A stretch of 64,000 nucleotides of DNA from assembly GCF_000218875.1 (NCBI RefSeq), contig NC_015709.1, positions 1,178,001-1,242,000 on the forward strand, in the 5' to 3' direction. Source of the DNA: Zymomonas mobilis subsp. pomaceae ATCC 29192 (lineage in GTDB: Bacteria > Pseudomonadota > Alphaproteobacteria > Sphingomonadales > Sphingomonadaceae). The notes beneath the pieces are model-generated. The model worked only from the letters and a program-made list of their open reading frames with translations, did no database searches and was not told the origin of the DNA. Both the position numbers and the translations under genes were made by a program. This document shows positions 17,894 to 27,106 of the stretch, piece by piece; positions within the stretch are counted from its first letter, which is position 1; each line of letters starts with the position of its first letter.

Positions 17894-20581
17894 CTAAATT
17901 ATAGATAAACCTTTCTCAAAAGAATAATAGACTTTTCGTTCTTTTCCTGATGGATCAATAATACAGTTTTCCCAAACACCTTTCTCTGGGCTCGACCTTA
18001 AGGGTAAAATACGAGGCGCCTCATAATGTTTCGACCATTGATCTTGCATCTTCTGGACAGAAGCATTGAGAGAAGCATCCTCTATTTCTGCCACTTCTTT
18101 AAACTGATTATGGCGCAAGGTGATTTCAGATAAACGCCAAGCCAGCCTTTCATCCTCTGCTTGTGCCCAAGGCGTTAAATGCCCGTTTCCCCAGCATCCT
18201 AGACGCAAGGTCACCCCCTCCGCGTCTAATCGAGTAGGTGTTTTGGCATTCACCTCGAAGAGGGTCTCTTTATACTCATTCTCTATTTTTAAAAAATTGA
18301 AGTTAGCCATACTGCGTTTTTCGTTACGCTTACTGCACGCAATATTACTCGCCTGCTGTAATGCCTCAGGACAATCACCATTCTTATCAAAAACAGGTTC
18401 AATCAAAGAACGAGGAGATTGGCTCAAACAAGGCAGTCCACCCATCTTTTCTAATGTATACACTGTCCGCCAAAGCTGTCCGAAATCACTATAAACATAC
18501 TGTCCTTTAGGAAAAAGACTGCTGACCCAATCTTCTGGCGCATCTGCTATTGCGGAATGACTTACAAGCCATAATTCAGGCGGTGATCGATCGGGGCGAT
18601 GGGTATGGCGATGCAACCGCCCTGCCCGTTGAATAAGCAAATCCATCGGGCATAAATCGGTTGCCATATAGTCAGCATCCAAATCGAGGGATTGCTCTAC
18701 CACCTGTGTAGCAATAACGATTTGTCCCGCCCGTTGTTGGATCGTGCTCTCTTTTCCCAACAGCATTAAAATTTCATTTTCACGCTCTTGTCGGTCTTTC
18801 AGACAAAATCGAGCATGAAATAAATGCAATTTCACGGTTTCAGGGGCATGATCTTTTAACCATTCGTAAGCTTCTAACGCCTCGGAAACCGTGTTACGGA
18901 TATAAAGGACGCAATTCCCTTGCGATGCCTTAAATAATATCGTCTCTAAAACCTGTTCAACAGAAGAGAAAAATTTAACCGGAAGGTCTCTGCGACTTCC
19001 GCGCAAGGCTGCAAGCGGATATTCGTCAGAGTGTTTCTCGGGATCGACATAAGTCACCAAAGGAAAAGGGGCATTCCTCTCTACGACGTTATAATCCCCA
19101 CCAAACGCCTGCACAAATCCTCTTTTTTGCGCCTGTATCAGGGTTGCCGATAGAATAATAACCGATCCCCCTAAGGCAGCTTGAAATTCTATCAGCGCTT
19201 CGATGCCCTTTGTCATATAGCCGTCAAAACTATGTGCCTCATCAATAATAAGAACACGACGGGATAAGGCCGCTAAACGCAAATTGTTATGGCGAACGGG
19301 TAGAACGGCTATTAAAGCTTGATCAATCGTTCCGATGCCGAATTGCGCTAAAAAAGTATATTTCTTATTTTCAGCAAAGAAAGCCGCACAATTGACTTCT
19401 GCAGGTATATCATCAGGGTCATTGCTGCCTTTTTTATATCGAGAGACACCCTCAATCGATATTTGGAATTTTTTATGAAAATCACGAGCGCTATGAGCCA
19501 GCACTAACGAAGGCAAAGCATTATCAGCAAATAACGCCCGATATCCCTTTTCTATACGAGCATAAAGGCCATTCGCCGTCGCCATTGTCGGAAGCGCCCA
19601 ATAAATACCTTCAGCAGAGCCACTTTGCATCAAGCGATGCGCCAGAATAAGCGCCGCTTCGGTTTTACCGGCACCGGTAAAATCTTCAATAATATAGAGA
19701 TGGCTGCCCTTATTGGGTTGCTGTTGCTCCGCCCATTTTTGTAAAGGCGTGGCCGTTACATCTTCTTTGAAATAGCTTTTTAAATCAAAATGCGTGGCGA
19801 TAGCGGCTTCTGCTAACTGCGCTTCTGTGATAGCGGTTTTTGCTTTTTCTTGGGCTTTTTTCCAATAATCGGCCAAGGAAAAATCTGGTTTTTCATAAGG
19901 GAACCATCCTTTTTCGGCATTGGAACCGAGCCAATCGGCTAGGATAACTAATCCTGCAATGCACCATGTAGCTTCTTTAAGGGCATTTTTTTCAGATCTT
20001 TGAATTTCTTTTCGTTCTGGCCAACCGAATAAATCAAAAATATCTTTGATATAATTCTGGGCATCGTCAATAGCGGATGAAGCGATGGCATTACCTAAGT
20101 TTATTTCTGTTGCCGGTGTTCCGTGATGGGAAAAAGCGGCATGAAGCCAGTCGTCAAAATATTCGTTTTTCTTAAAAGTGGGATCAATTCTGTCTTTGCA
20201 TTTTTTCCAAAAAGTATATCCAACATCACCATGCCCATATCTCAACCAGTCCTCGCTATTCAGCGTATGCCCTGATATTTCTTTAGCTAAATCCTCATTT
20301 TTAGATTGGAAATTTTGAGCAAATTTTCCAATATCGTGCAAAGCCGCCATCAAGATAAGTTGATGTTTCACCTCTGTTTCAGAAAAAGCGCCTTTTTTAG
20401 CGATTTCTTGCACATAACGGGGTCTAATATCCAAAATCGCTTCCATCGCAGCTGCAACATCCAAGCTATGATAGGCCAAAGGATGCCACAACATTTTTTC
20501 AGGTAAATCATCAAGCGTTTTATATTTTCCCCAATAGGATTTAATATATGGTTCAATAGGTTTTAAGAAAACAGAATTCAT
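17894..20581 (-). CDS. cas3: CRISPR-associated nuclease-helicase Cas3, type I
   Basis: This 895-residue protein has the fused HD-nuclease and superfamily 2 helicase layout of type I Cas3. The HD motif is at about 82-83 (ALHDIGKFAQNF), Walker A at about 300 (DFTGAGKTEAAL), the DEAH box in LIIDEAHSFDGY, motif III in ILSATLI and motif VI in QRAGRLHRH. It is recruited by Cascade to degrade target DNA. The gene is intact, of normal length and on the same strand as the Cascade genes. Confidence 0.97.
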   Translation of the reverse strand: MNSVFLKPIEPYIKSYWGKYKTLDDLPEKMLWHPLAYHSLDVAAAMEAILDIRPRYVQEIAKKGAFSETEVKHQLILMAALHDIGKFAQNFQSKNEDLAKEISGHTLNSEDWLRYGHGDVGYTFWKKCKDRIDPTFKKNEYFDDWLHAAFSHHGTPATEINLGNAIASSAIDDAQNYIKDIFDLFGWPERKEIQRSEKNALKEATWCIAGLVILADWLGSNAEKGWFPYEKPDFSLADYWKKAQEKAKTAITEAQLAEAAIATHFDLKSYFKEDVTATPLQKWAEQQQPNKGSHLYIIEDFTGAGKTEAALILAHRLMQSGSAEGIYWALPTMATANGLYARIEKGYRALFADNALPSLVLAHSARDFHKKFQISIEGVSRYKKGSNDPDDIPAEVNCAAFFAENKKYTFLAQFGIGTIDQALIAVLPVRHNNLRLAALSRRVLIIDEAHSFDGYMTKGIEALIEFQAALGGSVIILSATLIQAQKRGFVQAFGGDYNVVERNAPFPLVTYVDPEKHSDEYPLAALRGSRRDLPVKFFSSVEQVLETILFKASQGNCVLYIRNTVSEALEAYEWLKDHAPETVKLHLFHARFCLKDRQERENEILMLLGKESTIQQRAGQIVIATQVVEQSLDLDADYMATDLCPMDLLIQRAGRLHRHTHRPDRSPPELWLVSHSAIADAPEDWVSSLFPKGQYVYSDFGQLWRTVYTLEKMGGLPCLSQSPRSLIEPVFDKNGDCPEALQQASNIACSKRNEKRSMANFNFLKIENEYKETLFEVNAKTPTRLDAEGVTLRLGCWGNGHLTPWAQAEDERLAWRLSEITLRHNQFKEVAEIEDASLNASVQKMQDQWSKHYEAPRILPLRSSPEKGVWENCIIDPSGKERKVYYSFEKGLSII

Positions 20582-21107
20582 AATAACTATTACTCATCTA
20601 CTTTAACTTTTTAATCTTAATATCGCCTTCTATAAATTAATACTCATTTTTAAATAAGTATGCTTTTTACATAAAAAGATCAAAAAATTATTTTATATGG
20701 ATAAATCATAAACAACTTCTAAAATAATAAAGTAAAAATGATGTAACAATGGCTATTTTAGGAAATAAATACGATTTCAAAAATTATTGTTGATTGTATT
20801 ATCAAGGATTTATTACTGCCAATAAGGCGGCCTTTATTGTATCTAATTTAGGGCCAAGAAAAATATATCCCAATTTTATATCAAGGATACATAAAGCTGG
20901 AGAGATAAAAACTATGAAAAATAATAAGTTTGAAATTTAGAAATAAATTGAAATAAAAAATTATAAAATTCGATCCTTATTCTCAGTAAATTCTGATTTT
21001 ATAGCCCTTCGATAATCAGAATATAACTTAGGCTGCCTATCCATAAAGTAGCCACAGATTGCCTATATCTCTTTTTCTTTTTGCATGGATAACTTGAGAA
21101 ACAAATT
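20582..21107. other. AT-rich intergenic region between cas3 and queH
   Basis: This region holds the divergent promoters of cas3 and queH. An open 49-codon plus-strand frame (20794-20940) without a good start encodes SNLGPRKIYPNFISRIHKAG and looks more protein-like than its surroundings; it may be a gene fragment, but I cannot assign it. Nothing else is recognisable. Confidence 0.4.
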
Positions 21108-21761
21108 ATGAATGATATACAATATCCACTTGTTTCACCGCCTAATAAGGGTGAAAAGGTGCTTCTACATTCTTGCTGTGCACCTTGCTCCGCCAGAATA
21201 ATGGAAATTTTATCCTTGTCTGGTATTAACTATACTGTTTTCTTTTATAATCCGAATATTCACCCTGAACAGGAATATCTTTTACGTAAGGAAGAAAATA
21301 TCCATTTTGCCAAGAAGCAAAATGTTCCTTTCGTTGATGGGGATTATGATCAAGATAACTGGTTTGAGCGCGCGCAAGGTCTGGAATGGGAACCAGAGCG
21401 CGGTATGCGCTGTACCCTGTGTTTTGATATACGCCTTCAAAGAACAGCGCTTTTTGCAAAGGAACATGGTTTTTCAGTGATGACTAGTTCTCTAGGCATA
21501 TCGCGTTGGAAAAATTTAAACCAAGTGAACGACTGTGGGAAACGCGCCGCTGAACTTTACGAAGGGCTGACATACTGGGATTTTAATTGGCGTAAAGGGG
21601 GGAATAGCGCCCAAATGATCGAGATATCCAAACGTGAAAAATTCTACCAGCAAGAATATTGTGGGTGTATTTATTCATTACGCGATATGAATAGACGTCG
21701 TCGAGAGCAAGGACGGCCTGCTATTGATATAGGGAAATTGCAATATGGTAAAAAAGATTAA
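21108..21761 (+). CDS. queH: Epoxyqueuosine reductase QueH
   Basis: This 217-residue protein belongs to the QueH (DUF208) family, which reduces epoxyqueuosine to queuosine in tRNA. It shows the paired cysteines HSCCAPCS near residue 22, [13 protein letters not shown] near 105 and YCGC near 185, the cysteine set expected for an iron-sulphur enzyme. [11 protein letters not shown] is also characteristic. It stands alone between cas3 and a remnant-rich region. Length is typical. Confidence 0.92.
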   Translation: MNDIQYPLVSPPNKGEKVLLHSCCAPCSARIMEILSLSGINYTVFFYNPNIHPEQEYLLRKEENIHFAKKQNVPFVDGDYDQDNWFERAQGLEWEPERGMRCTLCFDIRLQRTALFAKEHGFSVMTSSLGISRWKNLNQVNDCGKRAAELYEGLTYWDFNWRKGGNSAQMIEISKREKFYQQEYCGCIYSLRDMNRRRREQGRPAIDIGKLQYGKKD

Positions 21762-21814
21762 AGGGGCATAGCTTTAAAATTCTGCTAATATAATTAAAAT
21801 ATATCATTACTCAT

Positions 21815-21970
21815 TTATAAAAGTTTTTTAAGACCTTGGCAGAGGGTGCACGCTACCAGCCTTTTGTGACAATCTTTGGCTTCCCAATCTTCGGTTAGAT
21901 AGTCACAATGGGCACCTACATAAAAAGGCCGGTAGGGTGCTGTTTGATCTTTTACGATACAATTTTGTTA
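21815..21970 (-). pseudogene. Cys/His-rich coding remnant, unknown family
   Basis: An open minus-strand frame with no usable start encodes about 49 residues: QTAPYRPFYVGAHCDYL and, further on, WEAKDCHKRLVACTLCQGLK, then a stop at 21815-21817. The spacing of C and H residues looks like a metal-binding module, so this is probably the C-terminal end of a degraded gene. The same bases contain an imperfect inverted repeat (21848-21866 with 21922-21940). I do not recognise the family. Confidence 0.35.
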
Positions 21971-22050
21971 AATTCGTTACAGCTGTAGTCAATAACCTTG
22001 AAAAAAGGATACAGCTTCAAATAATTCTATGAATAATGTCTTTAAAAATT

Positions 22051-22080
22051 AAGTGCGGCCCTGATAACAGGAACCGCACT
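22051..22080 (-). terminator. Hairpin terminator downstream of the racemase gene
   Basis: On the minus strand the stem AGTGCGG / CCGCACTT closes a loop containing TGTTATCA and is followed by AATTTTTAAAG. It is placed about 100 bases after the racemase stop. Confidence 0.55.
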
Positions 22081-22179
22081 CAAAAGATTTTTCTTTAGCC
22101 TCCGCTACATTTAACCCTGTTTTAGCCTTTTGCTGTGGCTATCAGATTAAATGCGTTGGAGAGAAAATGAGATCGGTGT

Positions 22180-22893
22180 CTAGGCTGCCTTGTTGATATC
22201 ATTTTTTTTGAGAGAAAAACGAACGGCTGCCTTTGCATGAATTTCCGTTGAATCATAACAAGGTAATGCAAGCATTCTCTCGTTAATGAGAAGCGGAATT
22301 TCGGTACACCCCAAGATAACCGAATCGATACCCTTTGAACGCGCTTTCTCAATAATATCAAGATAACGCTGCCGCGAAGAATCCTTGATTTCCCCTTGGC
22401 ATAACTCACCAAAAATGATGTCATGAACCGCGCCTCTGTCATCCTCTTCAGGAACAACAACGTTCAAACCATGACTACGCATACGGTCTGTATAAAATCC
22501 GTGTTCCATCGTATAACGTGTTGCCAGCAGAAGGGGACGACGACGCCCATCTGCCTTTAAAGCGGCGGCCGTTTCATCAACGATATTAATGAGTGTTACA
22601 CCTGACATTTTTTCTACGGTATCTGCTACGAGATGCATCGTATTAGTGCAAATCAGCACACATTCAGCACCTGCATGCGCAAGACGGGCTCCGGCAGAGC
22701 CTAAAAGTACCGCAGCATCCTTCCACCGATCTGCTTTTTGTAAGGCTACGACTTCAGAAAAATCGAGTGAATGCATTACTAAATCAGCCGAAACCAACCC
22801 CCCACAGGCTTCCCGTATAGCTTCGTTGATTATCTGATAATAGGTAACCGTTGATTCCCAACTCATACCACCGATTAGACCTATTCTTTTCAT
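22180..22893 (-). CDS. Aspartate/glutamate-type amino-acid racemase
   Basis: This 237-residue cofactor-independent racemase of the Asp/Glu racemase superfamily resembles the YgeA/RacX branch. It starts KRIGLIGGMSWESTVTYYQ and has the two catalytic cysteine sites: LICTNTMH near residue 82 and LGCTEIPLL near 195. It would interconvert L- and D-amino acids in the cytoplasm. The divergent Lrp/AsnC gene 170 bases away probably senses an amino acid and controls it. The exact substrate cannot be read from sequence. Confidence 0.88.
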   Translation of the reverse strand: MKRIGLIGGMSWESTVTYYQIINEAIREACGGLVSADLVMHSLDFSEVVALQKADRWKDAAVLLGSAGARLAHAGAECVLICTNTMHLVADTVEKMSGVTLINIVDETAAALKADGRRRPLLLATRYTMEHGFYTDRMRSHGLNVVVPEEDDRGAVHDIIFGELCQGEIKDSSRQRYLDIIEKARSKGIDSVILGCTEIPLLINERMLALPCYDSTEIHAKAAVRFSLKKNDINKAA

Positions 22894-23063
22894 GCTTCAT
22901 TCTCTTAAACTTGATTCCCAACCTAGGAATAAGAATGGCACCAATTTCGCGCGAATGGCGCGCGTTGTTATAGGCTATAATAGAATAATACGCGAAAAAT
23001 ATGCATAATTTACAATTATAGCGCAAAAATATTGCAAACCGTTTAAACATCCCACATTCTATA

Positions 23064-23528
23064 ATGATGATTGATAATCGCGACCGTCGTATCCTTACGA
23101 TACTTCAAACCAATGCCGAGACACCCCTAACCGATATAGCGGAACAGGTTGCCTTATCGCCGTCTGCCTGCTCACGCCGCATTACGCGTTTACGGGAGGA
23201 AGGCTATATAACAAACACAATGACCTTATTAGATAGGCAAAAAATCAACCTTCCCACGACAATTTTCTTGCTTGTAAAAACGGGTATTCATACAGAAGAT
23301 TACCTTACGCACTTTCATTCAGCGGTTAATGCTATTCCTGAAATCGTTGAAGTGCATAGGCTGACTGGAAACTTCGATTATATTCTCAAACTGGTTTTAC
23401 CGAATGTTGAGTATTATGATACTATATACAAACAGATCTTAAGGCGTGTCGCCTTTCACGATATGTCGGCCTATATCTCCATGGAAACAGTCAAGCTTTC
23501 ACCGTCATTGCCGACAGCTTATATTTGA
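23064..23528 (+). CDS. Lrp/AsnC-family transcriptional regulator
   Basis: This 154-residue protein has the Lrp N-terminal HTH ([21 protein letters not shown], then [18 protein letters not shown]) and a C-terminal RAM domain ([21 protein letters not shown]). Such proteins bind amino acids and form octamers. It is divergent from the racemase gene, a common regulator-target arrangement. Length is typical. Confidence 0.92.
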   Translation: MMIDNRDRRILTILQTNAETPLTDIAEQVALSPSACSRRITRLREEGYITNTMTLLDRQKINLPTTIFLLVKTGIHTEDYLTHFHSAVNAIPEIVEVHRLTGNFDYILKLVLPNVEYYDTIYKQILRRVAFHDMSAYISMETVKLSPSLPTAYI

Positions 23529-23619
23529 TAAAAAACCAATCTTTGGATCCAAAATTCACTCAATGTATTTTAAGGATAGATCTAAATTTCCTTCTAATAA
23601 AAATGATAGAGGATGAAGA

Positions 23620-23703
23620 ATGGTAGAACAGATGAATCATAAAATTGTGTGGGCTCGAAGACCGACAGGACTATCGACAGTGGATGATTTTATAATCGAA
23701 TAG
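23620..23703 (+). pseudogene. NADP-dependent oxidoreductase, N-terminal fragment
   Basis: This frame encodes MVEQMNHKIVWARRPTGLST and VDDFIIE before a stop. It is the typical N-terminus of the zinc-free MDR oxidoreductases (curcumin-reductase/leukotriene B4 dehydrogenase type, NHKIV.ARRP.G.P...DF). Homology ends abruptly at about 23703. The C-terminal half of the same kind of protein resumes at about 26480 on the same strand, so the gene appears split by a 2.8 kb insertion. Confidence 0.6.
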
Positions 23704-23973
23704 GCTATGATTTCCATGAGCCAAAATCTATATAAACGGAGTAGCCGCGTTCGACAAACTTATCCCTTATTTGTACCTAGTTATTTTAGGTGAATAGTAT
23801 ACTAGCTATGCACCCACCCAGTATATTTTTGCGTAAAAACAACTCAAAAATGCACTAAAACCTTACTTAGTTATTAAGATTGATGCGTGATAATTAAGCA
23901 AAATCTACCTACTAGGAAATATGAAGGCATATAGATTAAAACTGAAATCACAGCTCACCAAAGATAGGCCATA

Positions 23974-24453
23974 TTGCTCCGAGCTTCACCACGTGTGGCC
24001 CAAGTTTTACTCCTAATGATAGTAAGAATGGGTACACATAATGCCGTATTTATGAGCCAACAGGCCTTAACTAAGCGCATGCATGCACCCGATCCATTGA
24101 TACAGTAAAACGTGCGCTCACTATACTAAAGTAGGACACTGGATTAAAGTTCGTCAAATTGACGACAGAGGTACAGTTAATGCTTATGGTCTTAGTGACC
24201 CTGTTGCCTAGTCAGGAGCACATGAAGGCGATAGCCTACGGCATAGCTTGTTTTCAGCTTCTGTGGTGGTATCTTCTGACAAGCAACCTGACAAAGACAA
24301 TCTAGACACACAGCCCCTTCTCTACGGTCCTTGCCAACTCTTTATCAGGGACAACAGTAATTACCTACGAGTTCGAGTATGTTGCTATCCCCCCAGTCCT
24401 TCTTAGAAGGTTTGGAAATAAATCTACTAAGTCGTCAAAAGTATGATGACTAA
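23974..24453 (+). pseudogene. Plasmid-type replication protein, decayed
   Basis: Three frames must be joined. The frame from 23974 gives SPRVAQVLLLMIVRMGTHNA followed by VFMSQQALTKRMHA, an HTH-like part. The frame from 24134 gives GHWIKVRQIDDRGTVNAYGL, DPVA, a TAG where the family has tryptophan, then RHSLFSASVVVSSDKQPD. A last frame near 24390 gives SPQSFLEGLE. The pattern (WI.VRQI...GTVNAY, RYSLFSA.V.VSS..QPD) is that of HTH replication proteins on small alphaproteobacterial plasmids, recalled from family knowledge. At least two frameshifts and two nonsense codons make it inactive. It lies beside the restriction-modification genes, suggesting an integrated plasmid. Confidence 0.6.
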
Positions 24454-24506
24454 GAGCTCTCTCAACAACCTATTCTTTTAAGAATGACTTATAGAAAACG
24501 GAAAAA

Positions 24507-25427
24507 ATGCCTTTCTTACCGTGTGATATAACCCCCAAAGCTCCCCCGATAAAAATACAAGGGATCAAGACAAAAGTCATTCCTCTGATTGCCAAGTCAA
24601 TTCAATGGGATGGACAAGGATGCTGGATTGAACCTTTCTTAGGTTCCGCCGCAGTGGCCCTCAATATCGCGCCGCAACGGGCACTATTGGCTGATACAAA
24701 TGAACATTTAATTAGATTATATAAAGAAATTCAAAATGGATCTATTAATGGCAAATCCGTACGCAACTATCTTGAAAAAGAAGGAAAAACCCTAATAGAA
24801 AATGGAGAAAGTCACTATTACTATATTAGAGATAGATTTAACGATCATGCGAACTCTTTTGATTTCTTATTTCTTAGTCGATCATGTTTTAATGGGATGA
24901 TGCGGTTTAACAAAAAGGGACGATTTAATGTGCCTTTTTGTCGAAAGCCAGAGCGTTTCCGTCCGGCACTTGTAACCAAAATCACAAACCAAGTAGAGTG
25001 GGCTAAAAAAATAATAACGGGGAAAGATTGGAAATTTGTTTCTCAAGATTGGCGTTCCACAATTTCCTGTGCACAGCCTAATGATATTATATATTGCGAT
25101 CCACCTTATGTCGGCAGGCATACAGATTATTATAATGGATTCACAGATAATGAATCCGACGAACTTGCTAAGGCATTAAACAAAACAAAAGCCTCCTTTG
25201 CTTTATCTAATTGGTTAGAAAACAAGTATCGTCGGAATGATTATATAGATCGTTGGTTTTCAGATTATCCCCAACGTACCATGTCCCATTTCTATCACGT
25301 TGGACCACAAGAGCACCTTCGTAATGAAATGATAGAAATCGTTGTTTTATCTAAAAAAGCAGCCGCCATCCCAACAGAACATGAGGAATTAAAAAAGCCT
25401 TTGGTTAAAAGAGCGGAACTGGGTTAA
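24507..25427 (+). CDS. EcoRV-type DNA adenine-N6 methyltransferase
   Basis: This 306-residue protein belongs to the D12 (Dam-like, alpha) class of adenine-N6 methyltransferases. The SAM-binding motif is IEPFLGSAAVALNI (about 42-55) and the catalytic motif is DPPYVG (about 197-202); the SRSCFNGMMRFN segment is also typical of the class. It pairs with the adjacent EcoRV-like nuclease, so methylation of GATATC is inferred. The two genes converge and overlap by 39 bases at their 3' ends. Composition is AT-rich, consistent with acquisition. Confidence 0.88.
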   Translation: MPFLPCDITPKAPPIKIQGIKTKVIPLIAKSIQWDGQGCWIEPFLGSAAVALNIAPQRALLADTNEHLIRLYKEIQNGSINGKSVRNYLEKEGKTLIENGESHYYYIRDRFNDHANSFDFLFLSRSCFNGMMRFNKKGRFNVPFCRKPERFRPALVTKITNQVEWAKKIITGKDWKFVSQDWRSTISCAQPNDIIYCDPPYVGRHTDYYNGFTDNESDELAKALNKTKASFALSNWLENKYRRNDYIDRWFSDYPQRTMSHFYHVGPQEHLRNEMIEIVVLSKKAAAIPTEHEELKKPLVKRAELG

Positions 25428-26132
25428 ATTTGAATAATCTTCTCTCTCTTTTTTTGTCCGTCCATACTGACGCCAGTATTTTAGGAATTCATCTTCAGAT
25501 GTAAACGGGCCACGCCCATGCCAGAAATCATCAATATTTCCATTGATACTACCGATATTAGTCGTGTTTCCACTTCCAGCACGATCAGAGGCAATCTTCC
25601 ATTTCTCTTGTACAAAAAATTCCACATTCCCAAATGGAAGTGGAATTTTTTCCAAATCTTGTACTGAGAATTTATGCTCAGCAAGTGACTTCTTGCTTGC
25701 TATTCTATTATATACAAATCCTATAATCCAGTGTTCAGAATAATCTGAAAATGGGTAAACAATATTTTTCTTTTCATTACCTTCTCTTATGAAACTAGTA
25801 TATCCGCCTAATGTATAACTGAACTTATCTTTATCATGTATTCGGTAAGTAGTCTTAACATCTATTGCAATTTTTTCAGGTTGATCCTCCCCTCTATGAA
25901 AAGTAAAATCTGGATAGTGGTTTTGAACATTGGGTTCTACACATTCATAACCAAGAGACTTGGCAGCAGCATAAACGGCTGGACGACTAACCAGTTCAAA
26001 AATAGTACTGAGCACTTTAGTATCTGCACCTAAAGGATAAATGCATCCAGATCTATCAACAATACCACAGACTGCATAGGCATTAGATAATTTACTTATT
26101 TCACTAATAAGAGTAGATTTAATAATATTCAT
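25389..26132 (-). CDS. EcoRV-like type II restriction endonuclease
   Basis: This 247-residue protein resembles R.EcoRV along its length. It has VCGI then IYPLGADTKVLSTIFEL, QNHYPDFTF with D75, IAIDVKTTY with D91 and K93 (the D...DxK catalytic triad), GGYTSFIR and HWIIGFVYNR. It also has the recognition loop AGSGNTTNIGS and SEDEFLKYWR..GRT near the C-terminus. It should cleave GATATC to blunt ends, an inference from the conserved recognition loop. The methylase gene is convergent rather than head to head. GATATC occurs in this window (for example near 5516 and 8597), so host DNA would need protection. Confidence 0.9.
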   Translation of the reverse strand: MNIIKSTLISEISKLSNAYAVCGIVDRSGCIYPLGADTKVLSTIFELVSRPAVYAAAKSLGYECVEPNVQNHYPDFTFHRGEDQPEKIAIDVKTTYRIHDKDKFSYTLGGYTSFIREGNEKKNIVYPFSDYSEHWIIGFVYNRIASKKSLAEHKFSVQDLEKIPLPFGNVEFFVQEKWKIASDRAGSGNTTNIGSINGNIDDFWHGRGPFTSEDEFLKYWRQYGRTKKEREDYSNLTQFRSFNQRLF

Positions 26133-26470
26133 AATAGACGCCCCTTTATTATCATAAAATTTATTACCAATTACTAGGTAAAAAGTATGATATATTGCAA
26201 TATTATATTTCTATATAATCATTATAACCTATAACATCTAAGGTTAGACGCTAGCAGCGTTTGAATTCACTCCTATATCTTTAAATGTATAAAGGGAATA
26301 GTAAGGACAGGTACTTTCTCGGACAAAACGTGGATGATAACAGAACCGTTGATAAAGATGATTCGCCTTCGTGGTAAGACTGGGCTGCCGACTGTGTCGC
26401 ACATGCCATTAATGATATTCTGACAGCATGAAAATGGAACAAAAAGACAGAAAATTCCTGTCAAATTGCA
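26133..26470. other. Intergenic region upstream of the restriction gene
   Basis: This region contains the promoter side of the EcoRV-like nuclease. A short inverted repeat TTACC / GGTAA lies near 26163-26182, but I see no controller gene. The rest (about 26270-26470) is degenerate sequence leading into the oxidoreductase fragment; no frame is readable with confidence. Confidence 0.4.
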
Positions 26471-26479
26471 TTGGGTCCG

Positions 26480-26946
26480 AGGTGGTTCAACGAACTTGGA
26501 TTCGATGCTGCGGTTGATCATCATGCTAGTGATTTTCCAGCGCAGCTTAAGGCAGCTTGCCTAAAAGGTATTGATGTCTATTTCGAAAATGTTGGTGATA
26601 AAGTCTGGGATACGGTATGCTCACTTCTGAATGATTTTGCACGAATACCAGTCTGTGAGCTTATCTCTCAATATAACGATAGAATACGTTCCCGACCGGG
26701 CCGGATCGCTTACCAAAAGGGATGCTTGATGTATTAAGCAAAAGCTTACTCATCCATGGATTTATCCAGCTGGAATTTGCTGACCAACGCGAAGAATTTT
26801 ATAAACAAGCCGCTACGTCGATTTCTGAAGATCGATTACGTTATCGCAAAGATATTATTGTCGAAGGACTAGAAAACCCAATCGATGCCTTTATTAGGCT
26901 GCTACAAGGACACAACTTTGGCAAGCTTATCGTCCATGTTAGCTAA
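26480..26946 (+). pseudogene. NADP-dependent oxidoreductase, C-terminal fragment, frameshifted
   Basis: One frame gives ELGFDAAVDHHASDFPAQLK, then KGIDVYFENVGDKVWDTV and ARIPVCELISQYN. A shift near 26680-26700 moves to a second frame, GPDRLPKGMLDVLSKSLLI, then GFIQLEFADQREEFYKQ and GHNFGKLIVHVS. These are successive conserved blocks of MDR-type NADP-dependent oxidoreductases (GIDVYFENVG is the signature). Missing are the N-terminal and nucleotide-binding parts. The N-terminal fragment lies at 23620-23703. Confidence 0.75.
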
Positions 26947-27106
26947 GTAGAGAACCGAAATTGTAAAGCCAATTTTAGATCTTCCTCACGCATATACTCA
27001 AGAACAAGATCATCTGATAATTTTGTATAGTGCTATTTCCACATGGTAAACTCAGTCGGATTATGGCAATAATAGACGGTAACAGCAATTTTGTAGGTTT
27101 TCGTTT

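Noticed and set aside
26947-27106. Readable fragment (PILDLPHAYTQEQDHLIILY) before the recombinase
   Set aside because: Too short and without a recognisable family; may be part of a decayed plasmid gene, but not supportable.
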